Origin: Brevibacillus brevis | GTDB taxonomy: Bacteria; Bacillota; Bacilli; Brevibacillales; Brevibacillaceae | Length of the DNA stretch: 64,000 nt | Direction: 5' to 3' | Assembly (NCBI RefSeq): GCF_031583145.1 | Contig: NZ_CP134050.1 | Coordinates: 4,045,001-4,109,000 of the forward strand | Shown here: positions 26,831 to 35,130 of the stretch, piece after piece | How the letters are laid out: every line of letters starts with the position of its first letter | How positions within the stretch are numbered: the stretch's first letter is position 1 | The notes under the pieces: generated by a model | What the model was told of the DNA's origin: nothing | Seen by the model: the letters and a program-made list of their open reading frames with translations, nothing else | Database searches by the model: none | Made by a program: the position numbers and the translations under genes

Positions 26831-27573
26831 CTGCATCTATTGATATGACTGTAACTGGTGATGCTGATGCACTGGATACCGCAGCTCTTGCAGCAGCAAT
26901 CACTGCGGCACAAGCTAAGCATGATGCTGCTGTTGAAGGCGACGCAGATGGTCAATACGCTGTTGGTTCCAAAGCAGCTTTCCAAGCAGCAATTGATGCA
27001 GCAGTGACAGTACTGAATGATCCAGCATCTTCCCAAGCGGATATTGATCAAGCTGTAACGGATCTTGCGGCTGCTGAAGCAACGTTTGACGCAGCAGAAG
27101 TAAACGTAGATACCGCAGCTCTTGCAGCAGCAATCACTGCGGCACAAGCTAAGCATGATGCTGCTGTTGAAGGCGACGCAGATGGTCAATACGCTGTTGG
27201 TTCCAAAGCAGCTTTCCAAGCAGCAATTGATGCAGCAGTGACAGTACTGAATGATCCAGCATCTTCCCAAGCGGATATTGATCAAGCTGTAACGGATCTT
27301 GCGGCTGCTGAAGCAACGTTTGACGCAGCAGAAGTAAACGTAGATACCGCAGCTCTTGCAGCAGCAATCACTGCGGCACAAGCTAAGCATGATGCTGCTG
27401 TTGAAGGACCGAACACAGGTGAGTATGCAGCTGGTTCTAAAGCTACCTTCCAAGCAGCAATTGATGCAGCAGTGACAGTACTGAATGATCCATTATCTTC
27501 CCAAGCGGATGTTGATCAAGCTGTAACGGATCTTGCGGCTGCTGAAGCAACATTTGACGCAGCTCAAAACTAA
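26831..27573 (+). pseudogene. FIVAR-repeat surface-type protein, C-terminal part cut by IS21
   Basis: The open frame continues out of the IS end and reads three 78-residue FIVAR-like repeats: DTAALAAAITAAQAKHDAAV, then ...VGSKAAFQAAIDAAVTVLND, then ...QADIDQAVTDLAAAEATFDA. They start at 26875, 27109 and 27343. The protein ends directly after repeat three, without a cell-wall anchor. The N-terminal part, including any secretion signal, is absent from both sides of the IS in this window. FIVAR domains are extracellular sugar or matrix binding helical modules. Confidence 0.8.
26875..27573 (+). repeat. three tandem 234-bp coding repeats
   Basis: Units start at 26875, 27109 and 27343, each beginning GATACCGCAGCTCTTGC. 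By eye the first two are identical over the whole 234 bp, while the third diverges in its middle (GAAGGACCGAACACAGGT...). Identity of units one and two indicates very recent duplication or gene conversion. Confidence 0.9.
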
Positions 27574-27613
27574 TTCTCAAGGGATCGGTGCCTGTCACCA
27601 CCCGAAAAATGTC

Positions 27614-27655
27614 GAAAGGGTCTGTCTCGAAAGAGGCAGGCTCTTTCATTTTGTT
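27614..27655 (+). terminator. terminator after the FIVAR gene
   Basis: A 15-bp stem with a GAAA tetraloop, GAAAGGGTCTGTCTC / GAGGCAGGCTCTTTC (27614-27647), followed by ATTTTGTT. Confidence 0.75.
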
Positions 27656-27858
27656 AAGGAACTCACTGAAAAAAGCTCTACAAACTCGCTGAATTACTTT
27701 TGGGATCAATCTCCTAGATAGCTAAATCTAGACAAGTCAAGTTATTAAACCAACTCTCGGAAACTGAAAATTATAAAAACTGCAGTTAATTCGACATAAT
27801 TCAACAAAAATCGGCACCAACAGCCGATAACTATAATAGACGTTCGATTCACCTCGTT

Positions 27859-27894
27859 CCCCTTAGCACTTAGCTGAGGGGCCTTTTCTTTTTT
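27859..27894 (+). terminator. rho-independent terminator
   Basis: CCCCTTAGC (27859-27867) pairs with GCTGAGGGG (27873-27881), followed by CCTTTTCTTTTTT. No intact gene lies immediately upstream (27,660-27,858), so it belongs to a lost transcript or insulates the following operon. Confidence 0.65.
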
Positions 27895-28002
27895 GCGTAA
27901 TAACTCAAAACTCAAACATATATTATTTCCCTGATCCCCCACCCGAAAGGAGGCAGAGAAACCGGCTCGCGTCCACTCCGCCGCTTGCAAAACAATTACA
28001 TA

Positions 28003-28060
28003 AACGTAAACATCTACGCACACGTAGTCGTAGGCGTTGACGTAACCAAAGCATCAGAGC
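28003..28060 (+). promoter_or_regulatory. promoter/operator region of the plasmid-type module
   Basis: A dense set of short repeats: CTACGcacACGTAG is an inverted repeat, followed by TCGTAGG and TTGACG (a possible -35) upstream of the first ribbon-helix-helix-like gene at 28074. The layout fits autoregulation by that protein, which is inference. Confidence 0.4.
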
Positions 28061-28073
28061 AGGAGTGGACGAG

Positions 28074-28559
28074 ATGAACGACACGAAATCAATCCTTGCT
28101 AGAGTACTTGCCCAGCAGGAGGCGAAAAAGGCCGCACAAGCAGCCGAAAACCAGCAGCAGGGAGCTTCCACAGAGAGAGCAAATGTAGTACCTCTCGAGG
28201 AAGCGCAACAAAAAATCCAGGAAAGGAGGAACCATGCACCGAAACCACCGGAAAGTCAACAAGCCAAGCCGCTGAGAGTAAGGCCACGGCAAACAATCAA
28301 GGCAGAAGGAACAGACAAAGCTGTTAAAGCGGAAACTGTACTGCCACCGTCAGAGCAGCAGTCTACGACAAAGATCCCAAAGAGACAACCCCCGTTCGAG
28401 AAACGGTGCCGTAGAGTCACGACGTACCTGGAGAACGGCGTGTACGACAAGGTACAGCAGCTGTACGAGTCGGGAGAGATCGACCGGATCAGCAATCTGG
28501 TCAACACGGCTGTCAGGCTGTACCTCATGAAACACTACGGGTACGGCAGCAAAGAGTAG
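28074..28559 (+). CDS. ribbon-helix-helix-like protein with a long disordered N-terminus
   Basis: 161 aa from the ATG at 28074 (GGAG 8 nt upstream; a GTG at 28065 overlaps this site). The first ~105 residues are Gln/Lys/Pro-rich and probably disordered. The C-terminal ~45 residues, RRVTTYLENGVYDKVQQLYESGEIDRISNLVNTAVRLYLMKHYG, fit a CopG/ParD-type ribbon-helix-helix: a beta strand, helix A, and helix B with NLVNTAVRLYL. Likely a DNA-binding partition or transfer regulator. It is the first gene of the module and is followed by a terminator. Confidence 0.65.
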   Translation: MNDTKSILARVLAQQEAKKAAQAAENQQQGASTERANVVPLEEAQQKIQERRNHAPKPPESQQAKPLRVRPRQTIKAEGTDKAVKAETVLPPSEQQSTTKIPKRQPPFEKRCRRVTTYLENGVYDKVQQLYESGEIDRISNLVNTAVRLYLMKHYGYGSKE

Positions 28560-28622
28560 CCCGAAATCCCGCGCAGAACGTCTTGTACGCAAGAAAAAAC
28601 GAAAAAGTGATGCAACCCACAG

Positions 28623-28658
28623 CCCTACGTCCCTGAGCGGATGTAGGGCCTTTTGCGT
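28623..28658 (+). terminator. terminator between the RHH-like gene and the recombinase gene
   Basis: CCCTACGTCC / GGATGTAGGG stem (28623-28648), followed by CCTTTTGCGTTG. The recombinase ribosome site follows within 15 nt. Confidence 0.7.
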
Positions 28659-28683
28659 TGTGTTTGGAAAGGAGGAAGGAAAC

Positions 28684-29559
28684 GTGGACGAGATCACGCA
28701 GTTTGAGCAGTACCTTTTGGAAAACGGCATCGCGCCAAAAACCATTGAGTCCTACGTGGGGGACGTAAGAGGATTCTGCGAGTACCTACGGCAGATGGGC
28801 GTGGAAAGCGAGACAGACCTGAAACGATTCTACGTAGTCAGCTACAAGAACCATCTCGTCGAAAACAAGTACGCCGTCGCGACGATCAACAAAAAAATCA
28901 ACTCTCTGCAGGCGTACAACCTGTACCTCATCGAAAAAGGCATCCTAACGGAACAGGTCGTCACCCTTCAGCGAGATCGCATCAAGGTGGCCGCTGGCAG
29001 CGAAGGAGAAGTGGACGTGTTCACCGAGCAGGAAGTCAACCAGCTGCTCTTTTTCGTTCAGGACAGAAGCAAGGTCAGCCTGCGGAACCACCTCATCGTT
29101 TGGCTGCTGCTCTACACGGGAGTACGGGTGAGTGAGCTGTGCGGAATTCAGTTGGCAGACATCGACTACCTCACCAACACACTCAGGGTCACAGGCAAGG
29201 GAGGGAAGTACCGTGAGATTCCGCTTCGGCCTGACCTAGCGGAACTCATCCGTGAGTACGTCCGGACAGAACGGCAGGAGAACAAGTACAAGGACAGTCC
29301 CTACCTGCTACTCAGCCAGCGTGCGCCCAAACTACACAAAGACGCGGTCAACACCATGCTGGAAGGACTGGAGAAGCAGCTCGGCTTCAAGATGTACCCG
29401 CACAAGTTCCGGCACACGTTCTGCACCATGCTCCTGAAGAGAGGGGTGCCGCTGACGACGGTGAGCAAGCTTGCCGGACACGCCCACATCCAGACGACGG
29501 CGCACTACTACATCAACACCAGCAAGGAAGAGAAGGAAAAGGCGGTCGCGCTGCTTTAG
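28684..29559 (+). CDS. tyrosine recombinase/integrase (XerC/XerD-like)
   Basis: 291 aa from the GTG at 28684 with AAGGAGG 8 nt upstream. The SAM-like core-binding domain (about 5-90: QFEQYLLENGIAPKTIESYVGDVRGFCEYL) precedes the catalytic domain: R in YTGVRVSELCG, K in GKGGKYREIPL, H-x-x-R in PHKFRHTFCT, H in AGHAHIQTT, and the nucleophile Tyr in HYYINTS. All residues are present. Candidate for resolving plasmid multimers or moving the element; it is not adjacent to the tRNA scar at 19.4 kb. Confidence 0.93.
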   Translation: MDEITQFEQYLLENGIAPKTIESYVGDVRGFCEYLRQMGVESETDLKRFYVVSYKNHLVENKYAVATINKKINSLQAYNLYLIEKGILTEQVVTLQRDRIKVAAGSEGEVDVFTEQEVNQLLFFVQDRSKVSLRNHLIVWLLLYTGVRVSELCGIQLADIDYLTNTLRVTGKGGKYREIPLRPDLAELIREYVRTERQENKYKDSPYLLLSQRAPKLHKDAVNTMLEGLEKQLGFKMYPHKFRHTFCTMLLKRGVPLTTVSKLAGHAHIQTTAHYYINTSKEEKEKAVALL

Positions 29560-29593
29560 GGCAATTTGAATCAATTGCTGACAATCAATCAAA

Positions 29594-29630
29594 GGCATCT
29601 TCCCGACGCAATGGGAAGGTGCCTCTTTTC
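29594..29630 (+). terminator. terminator after the recombinase gene
   Basis: GGCATCTTCCC (29594-29604) pairs with GGGAAGGTGCC (29613-29623), followed by TCTTTTCG. A gene with a strong ribosome site starts 19 nt later. Confidence 0.8.
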
Positions 29631-29648
29631 GTGTGAGGAGGAAAAACG

Positions 29649-30062
29649 ATGAGAACGATCAAGACTCAAGCCGATTTGCGGTGCCTGCGGAAGGCCCAGG
29701 TGTTTTCGGAGCCGTTCACTTCCTACCTGGAAGAGGAATTTCTTCAGCTGAAAGAGGCGTTCGATTTCGACGGCGCTGACGAACAGTTCACCTTAGACAT
29801 GTACGGCTACATGGTCGTGCTGGAGAAGGGGGATAACCTACGTGACCTGAGCACCGTCGGCTTGAGAAGGGAAGAAGGCGGCCTGCTCGGAAGCCTTCCG
29901 GAATTCGTCGAGAAGGTGGAACGAAACGGCGAGTGCTGGTACAAGGTGGTCGTGATCTACACCAACGAGTACGGGATGGCTTTCTACGTTCCGGCGGAAG
30001 CCATAGCAGACGACGAGCAAGTCGCGTCCTGGCTGGAGGAACAGGCGGACAACCAAGCGTAA
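29649..30062 (+). CDS. hypothetical 137-aa acidic protein
   Basis: GAGGAGG precedes the ATG at 29649. The product MRTIKTQADLRCLRKAQVFSEPFTSYLEEEFLQLKEAF... contains GECWYKVVVIYTNEYGMAFYVPAEAIADDEQVASWLEEQ and is acidic and cytosolic. The family is unknown to me, but it sits in a plasmid/phage-like gene row. Confidence 0.75.
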   Translation: MRTIKTQADLRCLRKAQVFSEPFTSYLEEEFLQLKEAFDFDGADEQFTLDMYGYMVVLEKGDNLRDLSTVGLRREEGGLLGSLPEFVEKVERNGECWYKVVVIYTNEYGMAFYVPAEAIADDEQVASWLEEQADNQA

Positions 30063-30075
30063 GGAGGAAGAGCAC

Positions 30076-30318
30076 ATGAACAAAGAAGAACTGATCAGAC
30101 AATACAAGCAGGAACTGAAAGAGGGCAAAGTGGTCCTCGTTGAAGAGAACCGGGAATTGTTCGTCAAAAACGGACTGCTGTACATGAGGCGTACGGACGG
30201 AACGCGGGAAATCCAAGTCCACGTCGATCAGGCTAGGGCGGCTCTTGAAGAGCTGGCGAAAAAACGCATCCGGGAAATGGAGCAGGCCATCGAAGTGCAG
30301 CGGTTTCTCGACGAGTAG
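30076..30318 (+). CDS. hypothetical 80-aa protein
   Basis: AGGAGG upstream of the ATG at 30076. The product MNKEELIRQYKQELKEGKVVLVEENRELFVKNGLLYMRRTDGT... forms beta hairpins followed by an acidic/basic C-terminal helix (QARAALEELAKKRIREMEQAIEVQRFLDE). Unknown function; 13 nt after the previous gene, so the two are cotranscribed. Confidence 0.7.
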   Translation: MNKEELIRQYKQELKEGKVVLVEENRELFVKNGLLYMRRTDGTREIQVHVDQARAALEELAKKRIREMEQAIEVQRFLDE

Positions 30319-30340
30319 GGATGTGCTGGACAAAGGACAG

Positions 30341-30375
30341 GGGACTTCCTTGCAATGGGGAAGTCCCTTTCGATT
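30341..30375 (+). terminator. terminator before radC
   Basis: GGGACTTCC (30341-30349) pairs with GGAAGTCCC (30359-30367), followed by TTTCGATTTTT. The third terminator in this gene row, again placed just before a strong ribosome site. Confidence 0.75.
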
Positions 30376-30396
30376 TTTGACGGGAGGGGAATCAAA

Positions 30397-30876
30397 ATGA
30401 AGGACATATTGGCTACCAAAACGAGCCGTACACCGGCGAAACGGGTGAACATCGTGCGGATTCAGATGGTGAAGGAGGCGAGCCTGCTGTACCCGGCGAG
30501 GCGGGTCAGAATGGCGAGGGACGTGGTGGAACTGTTCCGTGAGTTTCTGCAGGAAACCGATAGGGAGCAGTTCTTCCTGCTGTGCCTGAACACGAAAAAC
30601 GAGCCGACGGCGATCCACACGGTGTCGATCGGCTCTCTTGACGCAAGCATCGTACACCCGAGGGAAGTGTTCAAGGCGGCGATTCTCGCCAATTCCGCTT
30701 CGGTGATCGTGGCCCATAACCATCCTTCGGGCGATCCGACGCCAAGCCGGGAGGACATCAGCGTGACAAGGAATCTCCAAAAGGCCGGAGAGCTTTTGGG
30801 GATTACCGTTCTCGATCATATCATCGTCGGATCGGAAGGGGCCTACTATAGCCTGAAAGAGAGAGGAGACATGTGA
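30397..30876 (+). CDS. radC: RadC-family JAB/MPN domain protein
   Basis: 159 aa from the ATG at 30397 with GGGAGGGGA upstream. The JAMM metal site is complete: HPREVF, then HNHPSGDPTPSREDI (H-x-H...S-x-x-D), preceded by the conserved FFLLCLNTKNEP. It lacks the N-terminal helix-hairpin-helix region of chromosomal RadC, like many plasmid- and ICE-borne RadC proteins thought to act in DNA transfer or recombination. The function of the family remains unsettled. It overlaps or abuts the next gene. Confidence 0.9.
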   Translation: MKDILATKTSRTPAKRVNIVRIQMVKEASLLYPARRVRMARDVVELFREFLQETDREQFFLLCLNTKNEPTAIHTVSIGSLDASIVHPREVFKAAILANSASVIVAHNHPSGDPTPSREDISVTRNLQKAGELLGITVLDHIIVGSEGAYYSLKERGDM

Positions 30877-30878
30877 GC

Positions 30879-31205
30879 ATGGGAAACAGAGCGACGTTTT
30901 CGGGGGACAGGTACGCCACCAGAGGGATCGTGGATCGGATCGAACCGACCATTCAGATGGCGCTCTGGCGGGCGATTGAGATGCGCAAGGCGAGAGGCGA
31001 CGTGCTGGACTACCTGCAGGTGTTCGAACTGTCGGTGGAGATGGTGGACGGGGAGCCGCTGCAGAAGGTGCTGAATCGGCAGGAGCAGCCGGAGCATCGG
31101 GAGTCGTTCTACGTGGATGGCGTCCAGGAGCCGTTCGGCGGCGTGACGATCTGGGTGATGGATTCCGGTTCGTACTGCACGATGCTTTTTCCGGATGAGT
31201 ACTGA
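30879..31205 (+). CDS. DUF960-like protein
   Basis: 108 aa from the ATG at 30879; a GTG at 30873 overlapping the radC stop is an alternative, with AGGAG at 30864-30868 serving either. The RYATRGIVDRIEPTIQMALWRAIEMRK start, DYLQVFELSVEMVDG, and VLNRQEQPEH are the conserved segments of DUF960, a family of small proteins on mobile elements of Bacillota. Function unknown. Confidence 0.7.
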   Translation: MGNRATFSGDRYATRGIVDRIEPTIQMALWRAIEMRKARGDVLDYLQVFELSVEMVDGEPLQKVLNRQEQPEHRESFYVDGVQEPFGGVTIWVMDSGSYCTMLFPDEY

Positions 31206-31216
31206 GGGGTGATGAC

Positions 31217-31273
31217 GTGATCATCACGATCATTCATGCCATCCTGCAGATTCGTTTGGGAGCGAAAAGATGA
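31217..31273 (+). CDS. possible 18-aa hydrophobic peptide
   Basis: GTG at 31217 behind GGGGTGATGAC; product MIITIIHAILQIRLGAKR, an amphipathic helix with a basic end. It resembles a short membrane-active or leader peptide, but a frame this short may be chance. Confidence 0.22.
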   Translation: MIITIIHAILQIRLGAKR

Positions 31274-31295
31274 CAAGGGAAAGGGGGCATTTTCC

Positions 31296-31433
31296 GTGAA
31301 TCCGATCTTGAAAGAAGTGATCTGGATCATCGCGAAACTGGTTCTGGACGGAATGAGTCGAGAGCAGGCGATTGCCACAGTAGCAAAAGAGCGAGGGATA
31401 GATCAAGAGGAGCTACCTGCGAAACTGCTGTAG
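31296..31433 (+). CDS. hypothetical 45-aa protein
   Basis: GTG at 31296 with AAGGGGGC about 8-10 nt upstream. Product MNPILKEVIWIIAKLVLDGMSREQAIATVAKERGIDQEELPAKLL: two short helices with an HTH-like spacing. No family recognised. Confidence 0.5.
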   Translation: MNPILKEVIWIIAKLVLDGMSREQAIATVAKERGIDQEELPAKLL

Positions 31434-31504
31434 TGTGGTCATGCAGGGACGCCTCCTACATCCAAGGGCAGACGCTTGGTTTGCCCACTTTTTTTCTTTC
31501 GCAT

Positions 31505-31560
31505 ACAGACAGAAACATTCTGATAAAATCGACGCGTCCGACGACGTCGATGTCGACTCA
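31505..31560 (+). promoter_or_regulatory. promoter and operator-like repeats before the second RHH-like gene
   Basis: TGATAAAAT at about 31,520 is a good -10-type element. It is followed by TCGACGCG, CGACGACGTCG and GATGTCGA, an overlapping palindromic set ending just before the gene's ribosome site. The arrangement suits autorepression by a ribbon-helix-helix protein (inference). Confidence 0.45.
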
Positions 31561-31581
31561 CAAAGAAGCGGAGGGATCGGG

Positions 31582-32058
31582 ATGTTTGAACGGCGTAAAC
31601 GTAACTTGAATCTATCAGGGACAAGGGAACCTACCAGGCAAGAGGAAACGACGCACGGTATCAACTGGGGCCGGGATCAGAGGCAAGAAATGAGCATCGC
31701 AAACGAGTCAACACACGACATGGAGTTGGAATACGGCTGGGAAGAAGTAGGCGAAGAGACAGGCATGGAACCACGTGAAAATTTCAGACAGCACCCACCG
31801 ATCGGCCAGCCAGGACTGGCCTTTTCGGATCGGCAAAACGCAAAAATCGCTTCTTTCAGGCAGCCCGATCCTTCCTACCCTGGTCTGCAAAGGAGACCGG
31901 ATTTCTACGAGCAGCACAAGAAATTGACGGTCTACGTGGAAAAGGATCTGCTGGAGACCATCGAGACACTGAAAAAGAGAAGGTACATCCCGAGCTACAG
32001 TTGGCTGGTAGCGGAAGCTATACGCTGCTATCTCCAAGGCAAGAAGAGCGATCAATGA
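31582..32058 (+). CDS. second ribbon-helix-helix-like protein
   Basis: 158 aa from the ATG at 31582 (GGAGGGATCGGG upstream). The N-terminal ~110 residues are polar and probably disordered. The C-terminus HKKLTVYVEKDLLETIETLKKRRYIPSYSWLVAEAIRCYLQGKK is a CopG-like ribbon-helix-helix. Same overall design as the protein at 28074, so both may be paralogous DNA-binding proteins of a partition, transfer or copy-control system. Confidence 0.65.
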   Translation: MFERRKRNLNLSGTREPTRQEETTHGINWGRDQRQEMSIANESTHDMELEYGWEEVGEETGMEPRENFRQHPPIGQPGLAFSDRQNAKIASFRQPDPSYPGLQRRPDFYEQHKKLTVYVEKDLLETIETLKKRRYIPSYSWLVAEAIRCYLQGKKSDQ

Positions 32059-32067
32059 AGTGATGAT

Positions 32068-32094
32068 GTTCCATCCCTAGTAAAGGGATGGAAC
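32068..32094. repeat. hairpin after the second RHH-like gene
   Basis: GTTCCATCCC (32068-32077) pairs with GGGATGGAAC (32085-32094), followed by AAAAAA rather than Ts on the + strand. It is a 10-bp perfect stem, with no T-run on either strand, and probably a transcript-stabilising or operator element. Confidence 0.45.
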
Positions 32095-32216
32095 AAAAAA
32101 TCATTGAGAAGTTAACAAAAAAGGATTGATAGATGAAAGAGTATGTGATAAATTATTAATCACAGTTGAATACCTCGACCATGGAAGCAATTGCAGGGTT
32201 AACCCTCTGGGAGGGC

Positions 32217-33783
32217 CGGATCAAGTCCATATTTGTGTGTAAATTCGCCCTTGGTTAGAATGAGCCCCCTTCCGTCCCCCGGAGGGGGAGACGCAGGGGG
32301 CACGCCCCCTGCACCCCGTCACTCGCCGTGTGGCAGCCCCAGCAACGGATTGCTGGGCCTATCAAAAGTTTGTTGAAAAGAGCCTGTCAAGGCTACATGG
32401 AACGCTTCGCGGCCTTGACAGGCTACGACAGGCGTCGGTCAACCGATGCGCGTCACTTTGGCACTCATGTTAGCGGCCTGTGATTCACGCCACTCCAGAT
32501 ACTCGGCCATATCCAGATACCTTCTCCCGCTTGCCCACTTCTCATCGATTTCCATGAGCAAAGCACCGATCAGCCGCAGAGCCGATTCACGGTTCGGAAA
32601 AATCCGAATCACCCGTTCACGGCGGCGGATTTCCTCGTTCAGACGCTCCAGGCCGTTTGTCGTGCGAAGCCGTTTCCGATATGGTTGGGGCAGCAGCAAT
32701 ACAGCCGTAGCATCTTCGAAGCCCGCCTCCAGAACGGCCATCGCTTTTGGTGCTTTCGTTTCGTACATTTCAATCGTCTGGTTTAGGAGCAACCGTGCTG
32801 TATCCATATCCGGGGCATCCAACATGGCCCGAACCCGACTATACACCTCGTCTTGCAGTGCTTTCGGCGTGGCGTCCAGAATATTGCGCAGGAAGTGCGT
32901 TTGGCACCGCTGCCAGGTGACTCCTTGGAATTGCTTGCGAATGGCTCGAACCAATCCACCATGGTCATCGGACACCACGAGATCAACGCCTCGCAACCCG
33001 CGGCTTTTTAGCCAGCCAAAAAACTCACTCCAACTGGCTTCTGACTCACTGTCACCAAGCATCACACCCAATACCTCCCGGTAGCCATCGGTGTTGACAC
33101 CCATGCCAATGAGAGCACCTCGTGACCGCACCCGACCGTCTTCGCGCACCTTGAGTACCAAGGCATCAACGATGACAAAGGGAAACGAAGTGTCATGAAG
33201 CGGACGGTTGTTCCATGCCGTTACGACAGGATCGAGCTGTTTGCACAGTTCTGACACCGTGGATTTCGAAAACTCCGTGCCACACAACTCCTCGGTGATC
33301 TGGGCCACCTTACGGGTCGACACTCCGTTGACCACCATCTCCATCAAGGCGAGCACCAAAGCCTGTTCGCTGCGTTGGTAACGGGCAAACAACTCTGTCG
33401 AGAACTTCCCACCGCGAATCCGGGGGACTCGAAGCGTAATCGTTCCTACGCGAGTCGTCAACTGGTGGGGATATGAGCCGTTCCGATAACCTTGGCGATT
33501 TTCCGTCCGTTCGTAGGGTTCCGCCCTCAGTTGTTCTGTAGCCTGGGCTTCCAGCACTTGGTTCAATACGGATTCCAGCAGTTTGGCCACTCCCGCATCC
33601 TGAGAATTCCCTAAAAAAAGCTGATGCAAAAGCTTGGAATCTACGCTAATCTGGTATTGAGCCATAACAAAAACTCCTCTCTTAAGAATGGTGTCTGCAA
33701 ACTTCATTCTAACCGAGGGTTTTTGAAATGGCTCTCTTATTTTTAAGAGACTCCATTTTTACACAATTATACGGACTCAACTC
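32217..33783 (-). mobile_element. IS256-family insertion sequence, copy 1
   Basis: The transposase is flanked by imperfect inverted ends: left GGATCAAGTCCATATTTGTG and right, read inward, GAGTTGAGTCCGTATAATTG. The ~215 bp between the left end and the transposase stop is GC-rich and contains a strong stem (CCTGTCAAGGC/GCCTTGACAGG near 32,375-32,425) that may stop the transposase transcript. Flanks show no 8-9 bp duplication. The right end abuts, and has removed the 5' part of, an ABC-F gene. Confidence 0.8.
32439..33665 (-). CDS. IS256-family transposase
   Basis: 408 aa from the ATG at 33665 with a GAGAGGAG site. Mutator-type DDE transposase: D in PFVIVDALVLKVREDG, D in VDLVVSDDHGGLVRAI, CQTHFLRNILD, and E in NEEIRRRERVIRIFPN. 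Complete. About 80% similar by eye to the truncated copy at 38,908-40,085. Confidence 0.95.
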   Translation of the reverse strand: MAQYQISVDSKLLHQLFLGNSQDAGVAKLLESVLNQVLEAQATEQLRAEPYERTENRQGYRNGSYPHQLTTRVGTITLRVPRIRGGKFSTELFARYQRSEQALVLALMEMVVNGVSTRKVAQITEELCGTEFSKSTVSELCKQLDPVVTAWNNRPLHDTSFPFVIVDALVLKVREDGRVRSRGALIGMGVNTDGYREVLGVMLGDSESEASWSEFFGWLKSRGLRGVDLVVSDDHGGLVRAIRKQFQGVTWQRCQTHFLRNILDATPKALQDEVYSRVRAMLDAPDMDTARLLLNQTIEMYETKAPKAMAVLEAGFEDATAVLLLPQPYRKRLRTTNGLERLNEEIRRRERVIRIFPNRESALRLIGALLMEIDEKWASGRRYLDMAEYLEWRESQAANMSAKVTRIG

Positions 33784-35082
33784 ATTTCTGCCCATGTCCA
33801 GTTTGAATACTTTCCTTTCCCTGTCGCAAACAAGGAAAACAATACCATCCACGTCATCAACGAGATGATTCCCGACCATGTTCAATGGGAATTGATGCGT
33901 GAACTATCCTTGCTACAGGTCTCCGAGGATGTGCTGTATCGTCCCTTTGCCACATTGTCCAACGGCGAGCAGACCAAGGTGTTGTTGGCAGCGCTGTTTC
34001 TGAAGGAAAATCATTTCCTGCTCATTGACGAACCAACCAACCACCTGGACATGAATGCCAGAAAGCTCGTCAGTAATTACCTCAGGACCAAAAGCGGATT
34101 TATTCTCGTGTCGCACGACAGAGCATTTCTGGACAACTGCGTCGACCACATCCTTTCCATCAACAAGACCAACATCGAAATCCAAAAAGGCAATTTCTCT
34201 GCTTGGTGGGAAAACAAGCAACGACAAGATCAGTTTGAACTGGCCGAGAACGACAAGTTGAAAAAAGACATCAAACGCTTGTCAGAAGCCGCCAAGCGAA
34301 CCAGCAACTGGTCGCATGAAGTGGAAAAAACAAAAAACGGAACGCGGAATTCCGGTTCCAAGGTAGACAAAGGATATATCGGCCACAAGGCGGCCAAAAT
34401 GATGAAACGCTCGAAATCCATGGAGCATAGACAGCAATCCGCGATCGAGGAAAAGGCCAAGCTGCTCAAAAATTTGGAAAGCCACGAGAGCCTCAAGATT
34501 GCGCAGCTCCCGTATCATAAAAAGCAACTGGTCGAGCTTGACCGTGTTTCGATTTATTACGGCGAGAAGATCGCATGCCAAGATATCAGTTTTACGATTG
34601 AACAAGGGGAGCGGATTGCCGTTTCAGGGAAAAACGGCTCGGGAAAATCGAGCTTGCTCAAGCTGATCTGCGGGGAGGAAATACAGCATACAGGGACGTT
34701 CAGAAGGGGAAGTCAGCTGAAAATATCGTATGTATCCCAGGATACCTCGCATTTGCAAGGAAACCTGACGGACTACGCGAGAAACAACGGGATTGATGAA
34801 AGTCTGTTTAAATCGATTTTGCGAAAACTTGATTTCTCCCGTGTTCAATTCGAAAAGGATATGTCCGCTTTTAGCGGCGGCCAAAAGAAAAAGGTGCTGA
34901 TTGCAAAAAGCCTTTGCGAGAAAGTTCATTTGCATGTCTGGGATGAGCCGCTTAATTTTATCGATGTCATCTCCCGCATGCAATTGGAAGAGCTGCTGTT
35001 GGAGTACCAACCAACGATATTGTTTGTGGAGCATGACAGCGAATTTTGCAAAAATATCGCGACAAAGACCGTGGAGCTCTAA
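33784..35082 (+). pseudogene. Lsa-type ABC-F ribosomal protection protein, 5' end removed by IS256
   Basis: The frame is open from the IS junction at 33784 (ISAHVQFEYFPFPVANKENN...). It includes the first NBD's signature and Walker B (LSNGEQTKVLLAALFLKENHFLLIDEPTNHLDM), the linker with KVEKTKNGTRNSG-like and GYIGHKAAKMMKRSK segments typical of the Lsa/Vga group, and a complete second NBD (SGKNGSGKSSLLKLICG, FSGGQKKKVLIAKSL, VWDEPLNFIDV). About 85 N-terminal residues with the first Walker A are missing. An internal ATG at 33865 could still make a fragment, but not a working ATPase pair. Ancestral role: resistance to lincosamides, pleuromutilins or streptogramin A. Confidence 0.85.
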
Positions 35083-35130
35083 AACGTTGACATCGCGAAA
35101 TCGAAGCCTGTGGGTACAGGTACATGCTGA

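Noticed and set aside
28003-28060. Short ACGTAG-type repeats considered as origin iterons
   Set aside because: Too few and too irregular for an iteron array and no replication initiator gene lies beside them; treated as an operator region instead.
32240-32345. GC-rich block inside the IS256 left arm considered as a structural RNA or foreign insert
   Set aside because: It lies between the IS256 terminal repeat and its transposase stop, so it is most simply part of the IS; it contains ordinary hairpins only.
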